Position numbers and translations under genes: made by a program. From contig NZ_JANHMP010000001.1 in NCBI RefSeq assembly GCF_024609265.1, positions 186,001 through 250,000 on the forward strand: a stretch of DNA of 64,000 bases, in the 5' to 3' direction. Positions 28,847-37,798 of the stretch are shown in pieces; the stretch's first letter is position 1, and each line of letters begins with the position of its first letter. The notes under the pieces are model-generated. The model made no database searches, was not told the DNA's origin, and saw nothing but the letters and a program-made list of their open reading frames with translations. The stretch comes from Geothrix campi. Its GTDB lineage: Bacteria > Acidobacteriota > Holophagae > Holophagales > Holophagaceae.

Positions 28847-31009
28847 TCAGAGGTATTTCGACAGGAACTCCCACATGGCCTGGAAGCGCGCCCAGTTGTG
28901 CTGGGGCGCGCGCGGGCTGTGGTCGGATCCCGGCAATGGCACCATCTGGACGGGGAATCCCGCCTTCTGGAGGGCGTCGATGAGCATGACGGTGTTCTGG
29001 GGATGGACATTGTCATCCAGGGTGCCGTGAAGCAGCAGAAGCCGGCCGGAGAGGTTTCCGGCGGCCTTCAGCACGGAGCTGGATTCGTAGCCCGCCTTGT
29101 TGTCGCTGGGCAGGCCCATGTAGCGCTCGGTGTAGATGCTGTCGTAGAGATGCCAGTCCGTCACGGGCGCTCCGGCGATGCCCAGCTTCCAGGCCTTGCT
29201 GTGCGTGAGGCCGTAGGTGGTCATGAAGCCGCCGTAGCTCCAGCCGTCGAGGCAGATCCGGCTCATGTCCGCCCAACCCTGGGCTTTCAGCCAGGCGAGG
29301 CCGTCGAGCTGATCCTGAAGCTCCTGAGCGCCCAGGTTGCGGTAGATGCCATGGGCACTGGCCAGCCCCTTGCCCGAGGCACTGCGGTTGTCGCAGACCC
29401 AGGTGGCGATGCCCTGCTGGGCCAGGAACTGGAACCAGAGCATGTCCCGGCGCCAGAAATTCCGTACCTCCGGGGTCATCGGCCCGCCGTAGAGCGTCTG
29501 GAACACGGGGTATTTTTTGGCAGGGTCGAAGTCCACGGGGAGGACGAGCATCGTCTCCATGGGGAAGCCATCCCGGGTCTTCACCTGCTGGAAGCTCACC
29601 TGGCCAAGTTTCAGGCCCCTCAGCTTGTCGCTGGGATTCGAATCGATGAGACGGAGCTGCTTCCCGGCGCCGTCGTGGAGGGTCTGCTGGGGTGGGGTCC
29701 GGGCGTCGCTCCAAGTGTCGAGGAAGGCCGTGAAAGTGGCGTTGAAGTGGATGCGATGGGTGCCGGGCCGGTCCGTCAGCCGAGTGAGCCCCTTTCCATC
29801 AAGGTCGATGCGGTAGGCATCCTGGCCGATGGGACTGCGTTCCGTGGCGTCGAAATAGAGAATCCGCCCTGTCGTGTCCGTGCCATGGACCTGCCGCACA
29901 TCCCAGTCACCGGCCGTGACGGCGCCGATCAACTGGGCTTCCTTCCCGTAGTGGTAGACATGGTGGCGTCCGGTGCGCCCCGATTCCCAGAGAAAACCCC
30001 CATCGGGGAGGAAGCGGGGCAGGGGCAGGCGCTCCTGCCAGGCTCGGCCGTTCTCGTGGATGAGCAGCCGGGAGACGCTGCCTTCGTACTGACGCAGGTC
30101 CAGCCAACTCTGGATCCGATCCTGGTGGGTGGCGAGCAGGTGGCCCATGGGATCCCAACCCACCTGCACGATGAGGGTCTCCTGGGTCGGATAGGGCTCT
30201 TCCATCCAAACGGTGGTCCCGGCGAGATCCACCACGCCCAGGCGGGCGATGGGATTGGGGTCCCCAGCCTTGGGGTAGCGGGCCATCAAGGCCTTCTGGG
30301 GCTGGAAGCGATCGTCCATGAGGGTATAGACCGGCACCTTGGTCTCATCCAGGCTGAGGTAGGCCAGGTGCTTCGAATCCGGTGCCCACCAGAAGGCGCG
30401 GAAGCTGCCCCGGCCATAGACCTCCTCCTGGTACACCCAGTCCAGGCGCCCGTTGAACACGGTCTCGCTGCCGCCGGTGGTGAGGCGCGTCTCCCGGGCC
30501 GTGGCCACTTCCACCCGGTAGAGATCGTTCCCGCGCAGGTAGGCCACCTGGGTGCCATCGGGACTGAAGGCAGGTTCCTCGGGTTTTCCACTCGCGAGTC
30601 GTTTGGCGTTGGCTGCCTTCACATCCACGAGGAAGAGGTTCTCTCCGGCGTCCACCGCGAAGGCACTGTGATCCCCGTTCCAGGTGAAGCTCCCGCGGCC
30701 AAGGGCGGCCTTGGCTGCGGCCTCCGTGGCCCCGGCCGCCACGAGGGCGGCAAGGAGTCGCGAGGATTCCAGCAGTGGCTTCCGCTCCCAGGTCCGGGGA
30801 TCCACGTGGTCCAGGGTCACCTGATCACCTTCCCGGCGGGTCTGCACCAGGCTGCCATCCGGTAGCCACTCCAGGCGCGTGGTGGGCAGGCCCGCGTAGG
30901 CGACCTTCCTCGTGGGATGGGCGATGGCTTCGAGTGTGAGCAGGCCAGATCCCTGCCCCAGCAGACAGGGGGCGAGGAGAAGGCAGGCCAGGAGGGTTCG
31001 GACGGACAT
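28847..31009 (-). CDS. Dipeptidyl peptidase IV-type serine peptidase (S9)
   Basis: Exported exopeptidase that removes Xaa-Pro/Ala dipeptides, 720 aa. A signal peptide (MSVRTLLACLLLAPCLLGQG) precedes an N-terminal beta-propeller with the substrate N-terminus anchor WVYQEEVYGRGSFRAFWW. The C-terminal alpha/beta hydrolase has nucleophile GWSYGGFMTTYG, acid GTLDDNVHPQN and His LPGSDHSPRAPQ. Order and length fit DPP-IV. It lies convergent to the peptide transporter. The family assignment is strong; exact specificity is inferred. Confidence 0.92.
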   Translation of the reverse strand: MSVRTLLACLLLAPCLLGQGSGLLTLEAIAHPTRKVAYAGLPTTRLEWLPDGSLVQTRREGDQVTLDHVDPRTWERKPLLESSRLLAALVAAGATEAAAKAALGRGSFTWNGDHSAFAVDAGENLFLVDVKAANAKRLASGKPEEPAFSPDGTQVAYLRGNDLYRVEVATARETRLTTGGSETVFNGRLDWVYQEEVYGRGSFRAFWWAPDSKHLAYLSLDETKVPVYTLMDDRFQPQKALMARYPKAGDPNPIARLGVVDLAGTTVWMEEPYPTQETLIVQVGWDPMGHLLATHQDRIQSWLDLRQYEGSVSRLLIHENGRAWQERLPLPRFLPDGGFLWESGRTGRHHVYHYGKEAQLIGAVTAGDWDVRQVHGTDTTGRILYFDATERSPIGQDAYRIDLDGKGLTRLTDRPGTHRIHFNATFTAFLDTWSDARTPPQQTLHDGAGKQLRLIDSNPSDKLRGLKLGQVSFQQVKTRDGFPMETMLVLPVDFDPAKKYPVFQTLYGGPMTPEVRNFWRRDMLWFQFLAQQGIATWVCDNRSASGKGLASAHGIYRNLGAQELQDQLDGLAWLKAQGWADMSRICLDGWSYGGFMTTYGLTHSKAWKLGIAGAPVTDWHLYDSIYTERYMGLPSDNKAGYESSSVLKAAGNLSGRLLLLHGTLDDNVHPQNTVMLIDALQKAGFPVQMVPLPGSDHSPRAPQHNWARFQAMWEFLSKYL

Positions 31010-31061
31010 GGCGGCTCCGGTGGATGCTCAATATATATCGCGAAGCGAGGCCTTCCTGGTC

Positions 31062-31895
31062 TCAGGCTTCACTCAGCTCGATTTCCACCCAGGCCAGCGT
31101 GCCAGTGGCAAGGGGTTCGAGCCCCATCCGGCCACCCATCAGCCGGAGGAGGCCGGCGGCCAGGGGCAGACCGATACCGAGGCCGCCGCGACGCCTGCGG
31201 AGGCTCTGCTCCTCCTGCTCGAACGGTCTCAGCAGCCGCTCCCAGTCCGGAGGCAGGCCCGGCCCATGGTCCTCGACCTCGAACCGCAGGTGCCAGGTCC
31301 GGCCCTCAGGGCGGGCCTTCAGGCGAAAGCCGAGGGTGCCACGTTCGGTGAAGCCCAGGGCGTTGTTCAACAAGGCTTCCAGGGCCTGGGAAAGACGGGC
31401 CGCATCGCAGACAAGGGGGCGGGGAAGGGGGTCGAGAGTGACGTGGGCCTGCAGCCCCTTGATCGTGGCACGAGCCTGCAAACTCTTGCCGAGCTGGTCG
31501 AGGTGCGAGCCGAGGTCCGTCAGGGTGGGACGGAGTGGGAGAGACCCCTGGGTCAGGCTGGCCAGATCAAGCAGCCCCTGCACCAAGTGACCCAGGCGCA
31601 GGGTGGTCTCCTGGGCCAGGGAGAGGAGCTGGACCTGCTGCGCCGTGGGCTCCAGGTCCCGCAACATCTGCAGCTGTCCGCCCAGCACCTGCACAGGTGT
31701 GCGCAGCTCGTGGTGGGCGTTGTCCATGAAGGCCTCCTGGGCGCGGCGAAGGCGCTGCTCCGCCTCCAGGGCCTTGCTTTGCTCGCGGATGATGCGGTTC
31801 TTGGCATGCGCCACGGCGAAGAGAGCCAGCCCGCTCGTGGCAAGGGCCACCAGCACGGCGAGGATGAAGCTCAAGACGATTGGGGCTTCAGACAT
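31062..31895 (-). CDS. Membrane-anchored sensor histidine kinase
   Basis: 277 aa with one N-terminal membrane segment (LSFILAVLVALATSGLALFA), then a dimerisation helix with the phospho-accepting His in AHHELRTPVQVLGG and an ATPase domain: N-box LNNALGFTERG, G1 DHGPGLP, G2 GGLGIGLPLAAGLLRLMGG. No periplasmic sensor domain is present, so sensing may be supplied by the overlapping upstream seven-segment membrane protein. No response regulator gene adjoins. ATG at 31895 overlaps the upstream gene by 25 bases. Confidence 0.87.
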   Translation of the reverse strand: MSEAPIVLSFILAVLVALATSGLALFAVAHAKNRIIREQSKALEAEQRLRRAQEAFMDNAHHELRTPVQVLGGQLQMLRDLEPTAQQVQLLSLAQETTLRLGHLVQGLLDLASLTQGSLPLRPTLTDLGSHLDQLGKSLQARATIKGLQAHVTLDPLPRPLVCDAARLSQALEALLNNALGFTERGTLGFRLKARPEGRTWHLRFEVEDHGPGLPPDWERLLRPFEQEEQSLRRRRGGLGIGLPLAAGLLRLMGGRMGLEPLATGTLAWVEIELSEA

Positions 31896-32542
31896 AGGAA
31901 AGCCCTGGCCAGAAAAAGGTTGAAGAAAGCCCCCAGGAGAAACACGACGAGCCACGGGACCAGGATCCAGGGTTTTGACAAGGTCTGCAGAAAGAAATCG
32001 AACAGCGAATGGAAGATGAGGGATATCCCGTTGTCCAAGGCCCAGGCCGTGGCCACCCAGAACCCGGGAATCGATCCAAGCGTGCCGGTGGTATCCAGCA
32101 GGAAGAGTTGGTGGATCTCCACCAGCGTCGCAACGAGAAAGATGACGGCGGCAAGGGTCGCAGAGTGGTTCCACACACTGTTCAACCCCACTTGACTGGC
32201 TTCCCAGAAGGCCAATGCGGCCACCGGGAGGGCGGCGATCAGCAGAGCTGGCCGGGTGCGGCTGTTCACCCTGAAGCCGGAGATCACCCAGGTCATCAAT
32301 AAATAATTCGGGAGGAAGGCGAGATTGGACACCCAATGGTTCCGAATGCCGGCCATGGCTGTTCCAAGGAGGACGGCCCTGATGAGGACATTGAAGGCGA
32401 TCGTCACCACCAGGGCAGGCATCCAGGGCTCCCGCTGATAGCGGATGGATCTCTGATTCATCCAGGCGGAAGCCAGAGGGACGAGGTAGAAGAGCTCAAG
32501 GCTTCGCGATGTGAAAAGGAGGGCTCTGGTGGCGTCGATCAT
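31871..32542 (-). CDS. Polytopic membrane protein coupled to the histidine kinase, 223 aa
   Basis: About seven hydrophobic segments (for example LVVTIAFNVLIRAVLLGTAM, WVSNLAFLPNYLLMTWVISG, ALLIAALPVAALAFWEASQV) and a short cytoplasmic end. It overlaps the kinase gene, so a sensing partner for the otherwise sensor-less kinase is likely by context. It resembles 7TM sensor input modules in layout, but no family is identified. Confidence 0.72.
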   Translation of the reverse strand: MIDATRALLFTSRSLELFYLVPLASAWMNQRSIRYQREPWMPALVVTIAFNVLIRAVLLGTAMAGIRNHWVSNLAFLPNYLLMTWVISGFRVNSRTRPALLIAALPVAALAFWEASQVGLNSVWNHSATLAAVIFLVATLVEIHQLFLLDTTGTLGSIPGFWVATAWALDNGISLIFHSLFDFFLQTLSKPWILVPWLVVFLLGAFFNLFLARAFLCLKPQSS

Positions 32543-32555
32543 GACGCGAGGTAGG

Positions 32556-32879
32556 TCACAGCCAGGTCATTGGGGCGCAGACCGGGGGGCAGTTCTGGCC
32601 AGCCTGGGCAAAGAGGTTGTCGGCTCCGGCCAGATCGGCCCCTGAAGCATCGACTCCGACCATGACCAGAGTATGGGTTCCATCCTGGTGGGTGGCCCGG
32701 TAGATCCGGATGCCCGCGCAGCCTTCCTGGTTCAGGAGGTTCTCGAAGGCCGAACGATTGAAGGCCGTCGAGACGTGCTCCCCAGGGCGGATGCCCCTCT
32801 GGAAGGCCCCCACCAGCTGGGCGGCCTCATTCTGAGGAATGAGGTGATTCCGCGTAACGTCAAAGGCGTGAGTAGACAT
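32556..32879 (-). CDS. Hypothetical protein, 107 aa
   Basis: ATG at 32879 with GGAGG-type sequence (CCGGAGGCCCT) upstream. It begins MSTHAFDVTRNHLIPQNEAA; residues 60-85 look like beta-strands (GCAGIRIYRATHQDGTHTLV, MVGVDASGADL). The C-terminus holds CPPVC. No family recognised. Thirteen bases separate it from the 223-aa membrane protein, so it may be in the same unit as the kinase pair. Confidence 0.6.
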   Translation of the reverse strand: MSTHAFDVTRNHLIPQNEAAQLVGAFQRGIRPGEHVSTAFNRSAFENLLNQEGCAGIRIYRATHQDGTHTLVMVGVDASGADLAGADNLFAQAGQNCPPVCAPMTWL

Positions 32880-33056
32880 AGGGCCTCCGGGGCTGGGATC
32901 AGAATGGTGGACTGGGGAGGAACTCACCCATCAGACCCGAGTACCTCCCGATCCACAAGACGGAACTGCAGGCTGGGCAGGCTTCCTGGGCAGATGCCAG
33001 AACCCTCACCCTGATCCTTCTCCCGCTCCCGGTCCCCCTGGTCGCCCGGCTCACCC

Positions 33057-34367
33057 TCAGTTGGGCAGGTGGGGGCGGGTGAGGTTGCGGTGCCCGGTCG
33101 GGGTCACGAGCAGGTTGTCCTCGATGCGGATCCCACCGCACGGCGTGAGGTCGTCAATGAGCTTCCAGTCGAAGCGGCCCTTGTGCTCGTTCTCCCGGAA
33201 GGGCCGGAGCAGCATGGGGATGAAGTAGAGGCCAGGCTCCACGGTGAATACCTGGCCCGCATCAATGGTCCGGGTGGTGCGCAGGGTGGGATGCTGGGGT
33301 GGCGGTGGCGCGATGGTGCCATCCGGGGCGCCCTGCCGGCCCGCCACGTCGTGGACCTGGATGCCGAGGTGATGGCCCAGGCCATGGGGGAAGAAGGGGC
33401 GGCTGAGACCCTTCTCCACGGCTTCCTCGGGATCCGCCTTCAGGATGCCGTGCTCTTTCAGGAGGCCGGCGATGGCGAGGTGCCCTTGATGGTGCAAGTC
33501 GCCGTAGGGCAGGCCTGGCATCACGCTATCGCAGAGCTGGAGCTCGATCTTCACCATGCCGTCCACCAGGTCGGCGAACCGGCTGTCGCAGTGAGGCGCG
33601 GCCACGGTGCGAGTGATGTCGGCGGCGTAGCCATGGACCTGTGCACCCGCATCGATGAGCATGACGAAGCCGTTCCTCATGGTGCGTTTCCCCTCGTAGT
33701 GGAGGGTGGCGCCCTTCTCGTTGAGGGCCACGATGCTGCCGTAGGGCATTTCGTGATCTACGATGCCCACGGCCTGGATGTAGGCGTGGTGGATCTCCAG
33801 CTCGCTGGCGCCGGCCAGGAAGGCGGCCCGGGCGGCCAGATGCCCCCGGGCGGCCAGCACCGTGGCCTCTTCGATGTTCTGCACTTCGTAGGCGGACTTG
33901 TTGGTGCGGTGCCAGTCCAGCCGGGCGGTGAGGCCGGCGGGGTTCAACTCCAGGTTCGCGGCCTCGGCTCGCTCCGTCTCATTGCCAATGTAGGCTGCCC
34001 GAGTAGGGGTTCCCAGGCGCTTCCACACATCCTCGACGGTGCCGACCTCCTCGATATCGAACTCGGAGGCCCAGAACGGGTTTCCCAGGGGCAGCTGTTC
34101 GTACCAGAAGTCCTCGGGGGCGTAGCGGATGAGCCGCGGGCGCTGACCCGGGCGGATCACGAGGACATGATGCGGCCCGGCCATGGGGCACCAGTGGGCG
34201 AAGTGGGGCGTGGGATGGAAAGGGGCGTCCTGATCGTCCGCGAAGTGGGTGTAGACCTTGCCGCTGGAGATCACCAGGGTGTCGAAGCCCGTCTCGGCCA
34301 AGGCCTCGGCGGTGGTCCGCTGGCGCTCGGCGATGTGGGTGTGGAAGAGGGGGGCGAGGTCGGTCAT
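33057..34367 (-). CDS. pepQ: Xaa-Pro dipeptidase (peptidase M24B)
   Basis: Cytoplasmic metallopeptidase hydrolysing Xaa-Pro dipeptides, 436 aa, close to E. coli PepQ. Metal ligands of the pita-bread fold are visible: Asp in LIDAGAQVHGYAADITRT, His in PHGLGHHLGIQVHD, Glu in FTVEPGLYFIP and Glu in CGGIRIEDNLLVT. It fits functionally with the peptide transporter and DPP-IV upstream, which would supply proline peptides. Confidence 0.93.
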   Translation of the reverse strand: MTDLAPLFHTHIAERQRTTAEALAETGFDTLVISSGKVYTHFADDQDAPFHPTPHFAHWCPMAGPHHVLVIRPGQRPRLIRYAPEDFWYEQLPLGNPFWASEFDIEEVGTVEDVWKRLGTPTRAAYIGNETERAEAANLELNPAGLTARLDWHRTNKSAYEVQNIEEATVLAARGHLAARAAFLAGASELEIHHAYIQAVGIVDHEMPYGSIVALNEKGATLHYEGKRTMRNGFVMLIDAGAQVHGYAADITRTVAAPHCDSRFADLVDGMVKIELQLCDSVMPGLPYGDLHHQGHLAIAGLLKEHGILKADPEEAVEKGLSRPFFPHGLGHHLGIQVHDVAGRQGAPDGTIAPPPPQHPTLRTTRTIDAGQVFTVEPGLYFIPMLLRPFRENEHKGRFDWKLIDDLTPCGGIRIEDNLLVTPTGHRNLTRPHLPN

Positions 34368-34427
34368 GGGATTCCTGTGAGTGAGAGGCAGACGTTCAGA
34401 TAACCAGATGATCAGATGATCGGTGGT

Positions 34428-35237
34428 CTAGAGGAAGCGCAGCGGTTTCTCCTCCGGCGCAAAGCCGTGGCGGACGGCCTTCTCGAAGAAGAGGGCGAGG
34501 CTTTCGCGCTCGGCTTCGCCCAGGGTGTAGCTGATGTTCTCAGTGAGGTACTCGTGCAGCTCGATCTTGGTCCAGCCGATGGTGCGCCGGGCCTCTTCGA
34601 TGATCGCAGGCAACTGGGCCATGCCGATTTCCAGGCTCTTGTGGAAGAAGGAGGCCACGCCGCCGGGCACCGGCAGTTCCGGAGCGTTCTTGCGCACCAG
34701 CCAGAGGGCGAAGACGAAGGGCAGACCGGTCCAGGCGTGCCACTCCTCGGCCAGATCCAGCACGAAGAGGCCGTGCCGCTCGGCCCGCATGGCGGTGTCT
34801 CCGATCATGATGGCGGCATCATGGGTCTCGAGCATGGCCGGCAGGTCGGGCCCCATGTCCGCGATCTCGGGGCTCACGCCATACCGTTCCCGGAGAATGA
34901 GCTGGCCCAGGACCACGCTGGTGCGGCTCGAGGTATCCAGGGCCAGGCTGCGGATCTGCTCCGGAGGGACCTTGGATAGGATCACCACGCTGCGCACCCG
35001 CTTGGGGGAGGCGATGCAGAGGCCAGGCACGATCAGGAGATCCGGGATCCTCAGATACTCGATGGAGCTGACAATGCCTGCGTCCACCTCGCCGGACCTC
35101 AGCCGGTCCGCGCAGGCCGAGGGGTAGTGGAACTTCAGGTGGAAATGCTCCCAGCCCAGGCCGTGCTTGAATCCGTGGTTCAGGGGGGCCGCGTTCAGGT
35201 AGTCGATGATGGACAGGCGGAAGGGTTGAGTTGCCAT
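34428..35237 (-). CDS. mqnA: Chorismate dehydratase of the futalosine menaquinone pathway
   Basis: MqnA converts chorismate to 3-enolpyruvoyl-benzoate, first step of the futalosine route to menaquinone. The 269-aa protein has the MqnA pattern: LSIIDYLNAAPLNHGFKHG, CADRLRSGEVDAGIVSSIEY, LALDTSSRTSVVLGQLIL, IMIGDTAMRA, WHAWTGLPFVFALWLV. The length matches. It stands alone here; other mqn genes must be elsewhere. Divergent to the alkyltransferase-like gene with a 59-base gap. Confidence 0.93.
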   Translation of the reverse strand: MATQPFRLSIIDYLNAAPLNHGFKHGLGWEHFHLKFHYPSACADRLRSGEVDAGIVSSIEYLRIPDLLIVPGLCIASPKRVRSVVILSKVPPEQIRSLALDTSSRTSVVLGQLILRERYGVSPEIADMGPDLPAMLETHDAAIMIGDTAMRAERHGLFVLDLAEEWHAWTGLPFVFALWLVRKNAPELPVPGGVASFFHKSLEIGMAQLPAIIEEARRTIGWTKIELHEYLTENISYTLGEAERESLALFFEKAVRHGFAPEEKPLRFL

Positions 35238-35296
35238 GACATGAGTCTAACGCCCGAATACTTGGACAGGCTCCCGGCGCCTGCCATCATGACTCC

Positions 35297-35761
35297 ATGG
35301 TCCTCTGGCACTATGAGCTGAATACCCCGATGGGCGCGATGCGCGCGGCTTTCGATGGCCGTGGGCGCCTGCTGGAGTTGGCAGTGGAGGGGCTTGATCC
35401 CCGCAAGACCACCCCCCTGCCGCCCAAGGAGCAGCGCGAGGCCAAGCGCTATCTGGACCGCCAATTGGATGCCTACCTGGCCGGCACGTTGCGCACCTTC
35501 ACGGTGCCCGTGGATCCCCAGGGTTCCCCCCTGCAGCAGCGCATCTGGGACACGGTGCGGACCATCCCCTACGGACAGACCCGGCGGCCCGCCGACCTTG
35601 CGGCCTGGCTGGGGGTGGATGAAGACCTGATCGTGATGGCCTGCGCGTCGAACCCCATCGTCCTGCTCGTGCCGGCCCACCGGGTGGTGTTGCCCGGCGA
35701 GGGCCCCCTGCCGAAGGCCCTGCGGGAGCTGGAGTCGGGCATGGGATGGCGGCGGCCCTGA
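35297..35761 (+). CDS. Alkyltransferase-like protein: Ogt homologue with active-site Cys replaced by Ala
   Basis: 154 aa with the overall Ogt/MGMT fold: QQRIWDTVRTIPYGQTRRPA and the helix before the active site. The active-site motif is VPAHRVV where the methyl-accepting enzymes have PCHRV, so the nucleophilic Cys is Ala. The usual Arg before NP is also absent (MACASNP). Alkyltransferase-like (ATL) proteins with Trp or Ala at this position bind alkylguanine and pass it to nucleotide excision repair. As I recall, a Thermus homologue with Ala was shown to interact with UvrA. It begins an alkylation-repair cluster with two genuine Ogt proteins and Ada-AlkA. Confidence 0.85.
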   Translation: MVLWHYELNTPMGAMRAAFDGRGRLLELAVEGLDPRKTTPLPPKEQREAKRYLDRQLDAYLAGTLRTFTVPVDPQGSPLQQRIWDTVRTIPYGQTRRPADLAAWLGVDEDLIVMACASNPIVLLVPAHRVVLPGEGPLPKALRELESGMGWRRP

Positions 35762-35791
35762 TCGTCTTCAACAAAAAACCGCGATTCTGCC

Positions 35792-36316
35792 ATGCTGGTG
35801 CCCATGAACGGGCCCTTCCATCTGTTGTCCACGCCCCTGGGAGACCTGGGCGCGGTCTTTGATGGAGAGGGACGCCTGATCCGGCTGGATCGCCTGCACG
35901 GGCGCCCGCTCCTGGCTCCTCCCAGTCCTGTTCCGAAGAGCCTTCCCTACCTGAAGCGGCAGCTGGAGTCCTATTTCTCCGGCAACCTCCGGGATTTCAA
36001 CATCCCCATGCTGGCCGAGGGCACGGATTTCCAGCGGCGGGTATGGAAGGAACTGCAGAAGATCCCCTATGGCCAGGCCATCTCCTACCTGGAACTGGCG
36101 CGGCGCCTGGGGGACGAGAAGTGCATCCGCGCGGCGGCCCGGGCCAGCGGCGCCAATCCCATCGCCATCCTCATCCCCTGCCACCGGGTCATCGGATCGG
36201 ACGGATCCCTGGTGGGCTATGCCGGGGGCCTGGACATGAAGGAGTTCCTGCTGCGCCTAGAGGGCGTGCTGCCCAAGGCCCCACCCCAGCCCCGCCTGCC
36301 GCTGGAATGGGACTGA
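35792..36316 (+). CDS. ogt: O6-alkylguanine-DNA alkyltransferase
   Basis: 174-aa suicide enzyme that takes methyl groups from O6-methylguanine. The catalytic Cys sits in ILIPCHRVIGSDGSLVGYAG, the helix-turn-helix region in QRRVWKELQKIPYGQAISYL, and the Arg-containing stretch in AAARASGANPI. The start could be ATG 35792 or 35804; neither has a strong ribosome site. It lies 30 bases after the Cys-less homologue and 69 before ada-alkA, same direction, suggesting one unit. Confidence 0.92.
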   Translation: MLVPMNGPFHLLSTPLGDLGAVFDGEGRLIRLDRLHGRPLLAPPSPVPKSLPYLKRQLESYFSGNLRDFNIPMLAEGTDFQRRVWKELQKIPYGQAISYLELARRLGDEKCIRAAARASGANPIAILIPCHRVIGSDGSLVGYAGGLDMKEFLLRLEGVLPKAPPQPRLPLEWD

Positions 36317-36385
36317 GCAGACGTCAAAAAATTCCGGCGCCGCCCATCGGAGGACTTCGTTGCGAAGGGCTCCTAGCATGGAGTC

Positions 36386-37798
36386 ATGCGCTGGTCGGAT
36401 GAGCATCTCTACGAACGGATCCTGGCGAAGGACGCGTCCTTCGACGGGCGAGTGCTCACGGGCGTCCTCACCACCGGGATCTACTGCCTGCCCTCCTGCC
36501 CGGCGCGGAAGCCCCTGGCCCGGAACGTGCGGTTCTTCCTCGATGAGGACGCCGCCCAGGCGGCGGGGTTGCGCCCTTGCAAGCGCTGCCGGCCCGATGC
36601 GTTCTACCGGGGCGAGGATGCGGACCTGGTCCGGCTGGAGGAGGCCATGGCCCGGGCCCTGGTGGATCCCGCCGCCTTCCCCGAGGCGGAGGCCCTGGCG
36701 GAGGTGGCCGGTGTGGGCCTCACCAAACTGAAGACCCTGTTTCGCGACCACGCCCACACCCAGCCCGCGGCCTTCCTCCAGCGGGCCCGCATCCACGCAG
36801 CCTGCACCCGGCTGGAGGTCGGCGAGGGGTCTCTGCTGGATCTGGGGGCCGCCGTGGGGTTCGAGAGCCCCTCGGGTTTCCACGAAGCCTTCCGGCGGCA
36901 GATGGGACTGGCGCCCGGCGCCTACCGGGATCTGCTGGGAGCGGACCACTTCACCCTGCCGCTGCCCGAGGGGACGCGCCTTGACGACCTGCTGCGCTTC
37001 CACGGCCGTGATCCGGAGAGTGTGTCTGAGCGGGTGGCGGGGACCACCCTGCGCAAGGCCGCCCACTTCGCCGGACGGCCTGCCGTCCTGAGCCTGGCCT
37101 TCGGCCCCGAGTCAGTGACCGTTTCCCTGGAGGGCGCGCAGGGGCCCGCGGCCATGGTCGCGGCCCACCGGGCGGCCCTGCGGCTCCTGGCCTGGCACGG
37201 GGATCCGGCCCCCTTCGAGGCGGCCCAGCCGGCGCTGGCCCGAAGTCGGAAGGGCCTGCGAGTGCCACTCACCCTGGATCCCTTCGAAGCGCTGATCTGG
37301 GCCATCCTGGGCCAGCAGGTGAACCTCGCCTTCGCCTACGCCCTGCGGCGCGATCTGATCCGTCTGACGGGCACGCCGGTGGGGGATCTCATCGCCCATC
37401 CCGAGGCCGCACGCCTCGCGGCGCTGGATATCAGAGACCTGTTGGCCCGGCGGTTCTCCCGGCGCAAGGCCGAGTACGTCCTGAACGCCGCCAGGAAGGT
37501 GGCGGAAGGCGAGCTGCGCCTGGAGGAGATGTTCACGGCCACGGGGGCCGGGAGGGCCCTCCTCGCCCTGCGGGGCTGCGGCCCCTGGACGGCCCAGTAC
37601 GTGCTGATGCGGGGGCTCGGCTTCCGGGACTGCGTGCCCGTGGGGGACGCGGCCCTGACCTTGGCCCTCCAGCGCTGGTTCAAGCTCGAGGTGCGTCCCG
37701 ACGGGCCCGAGACCCTGCGCCTGATGGCGCCCTTCGCCCCGCACCGCAGCCTCGCCACCTTCCATTTGTGGGCCAGCCTGAAAGGAGTGCCCGCATGA
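36386..37798 (+). CDS. Ada-type regulator fused to AlkA 3-methyladenine glycosylase
   Basis: 470-aa three-part protein. Residues 1-75 form the Ada metal-binding domain with four Cys (GIYCLPSCPARK and CKRCRP) that senses methylphosphotriesters. Residues about 80-190 are an AraC-type helix-turn-helix domain. Residues about 195-470 are an AlkA glycosylase with the helix-hairpin-helix (LLALRGCGPWTAQYVLMRGL) and catalytic Asp in CVPVGDAALTL. The Ogt domain of E. coli Ada is absent; the overlapping next gene supplies one. It should both excise alkylated bases and activate the local adaptive response. Domain calls are strong; regulation is inferred. Confidence 0.92.
   Translation: MRWSDEHLYERILAKDASFDGRVLTGVLTTGIYCLPSCPARKPLARNVRFFLDEDAAQAAGLRPCKRCRPDAFYRGEDADLVRLEEAMARALVDPAAFPEAEALAEVAGVGLTKLKTLFRDHAHTQPAAFLQRARIHAACTRLEVGEGSLLDLGAAVGFESPSGFHEAFRRQMGLAPGAYRDLLGADHFTLPLPEGTRLDDLLRFHGRDPESVSERVAGTTLRKAAHFAGRPAVLSLAFGPESVTVSLEGAQGPAAMVAAHRAALRLLAWHGDPAPFEAAQPALARSRKGLRVPLTLDPFEALIWAILGQQVNLAFAYALRRDLIRLTGTPVGDLIAHPEAARLAALDIRDLLARRFSRRKAEYVLNAARKVAEGELRLEEMFTATGAGRALLALRGCGPWTAQYVLMRGLGFRDCVPVGDAALTLALQRWFKLEVRPDGPETLRLMAPFAPHRSLATFHLWASLKGVPA

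Noticed and set aside
28898-30865. 655-aa plus-strand frame opposite the DPP-IV gene
   Set aside because: Antisense shadow; the minus-strand frame has a signal peptide and full serine peptidase triad.
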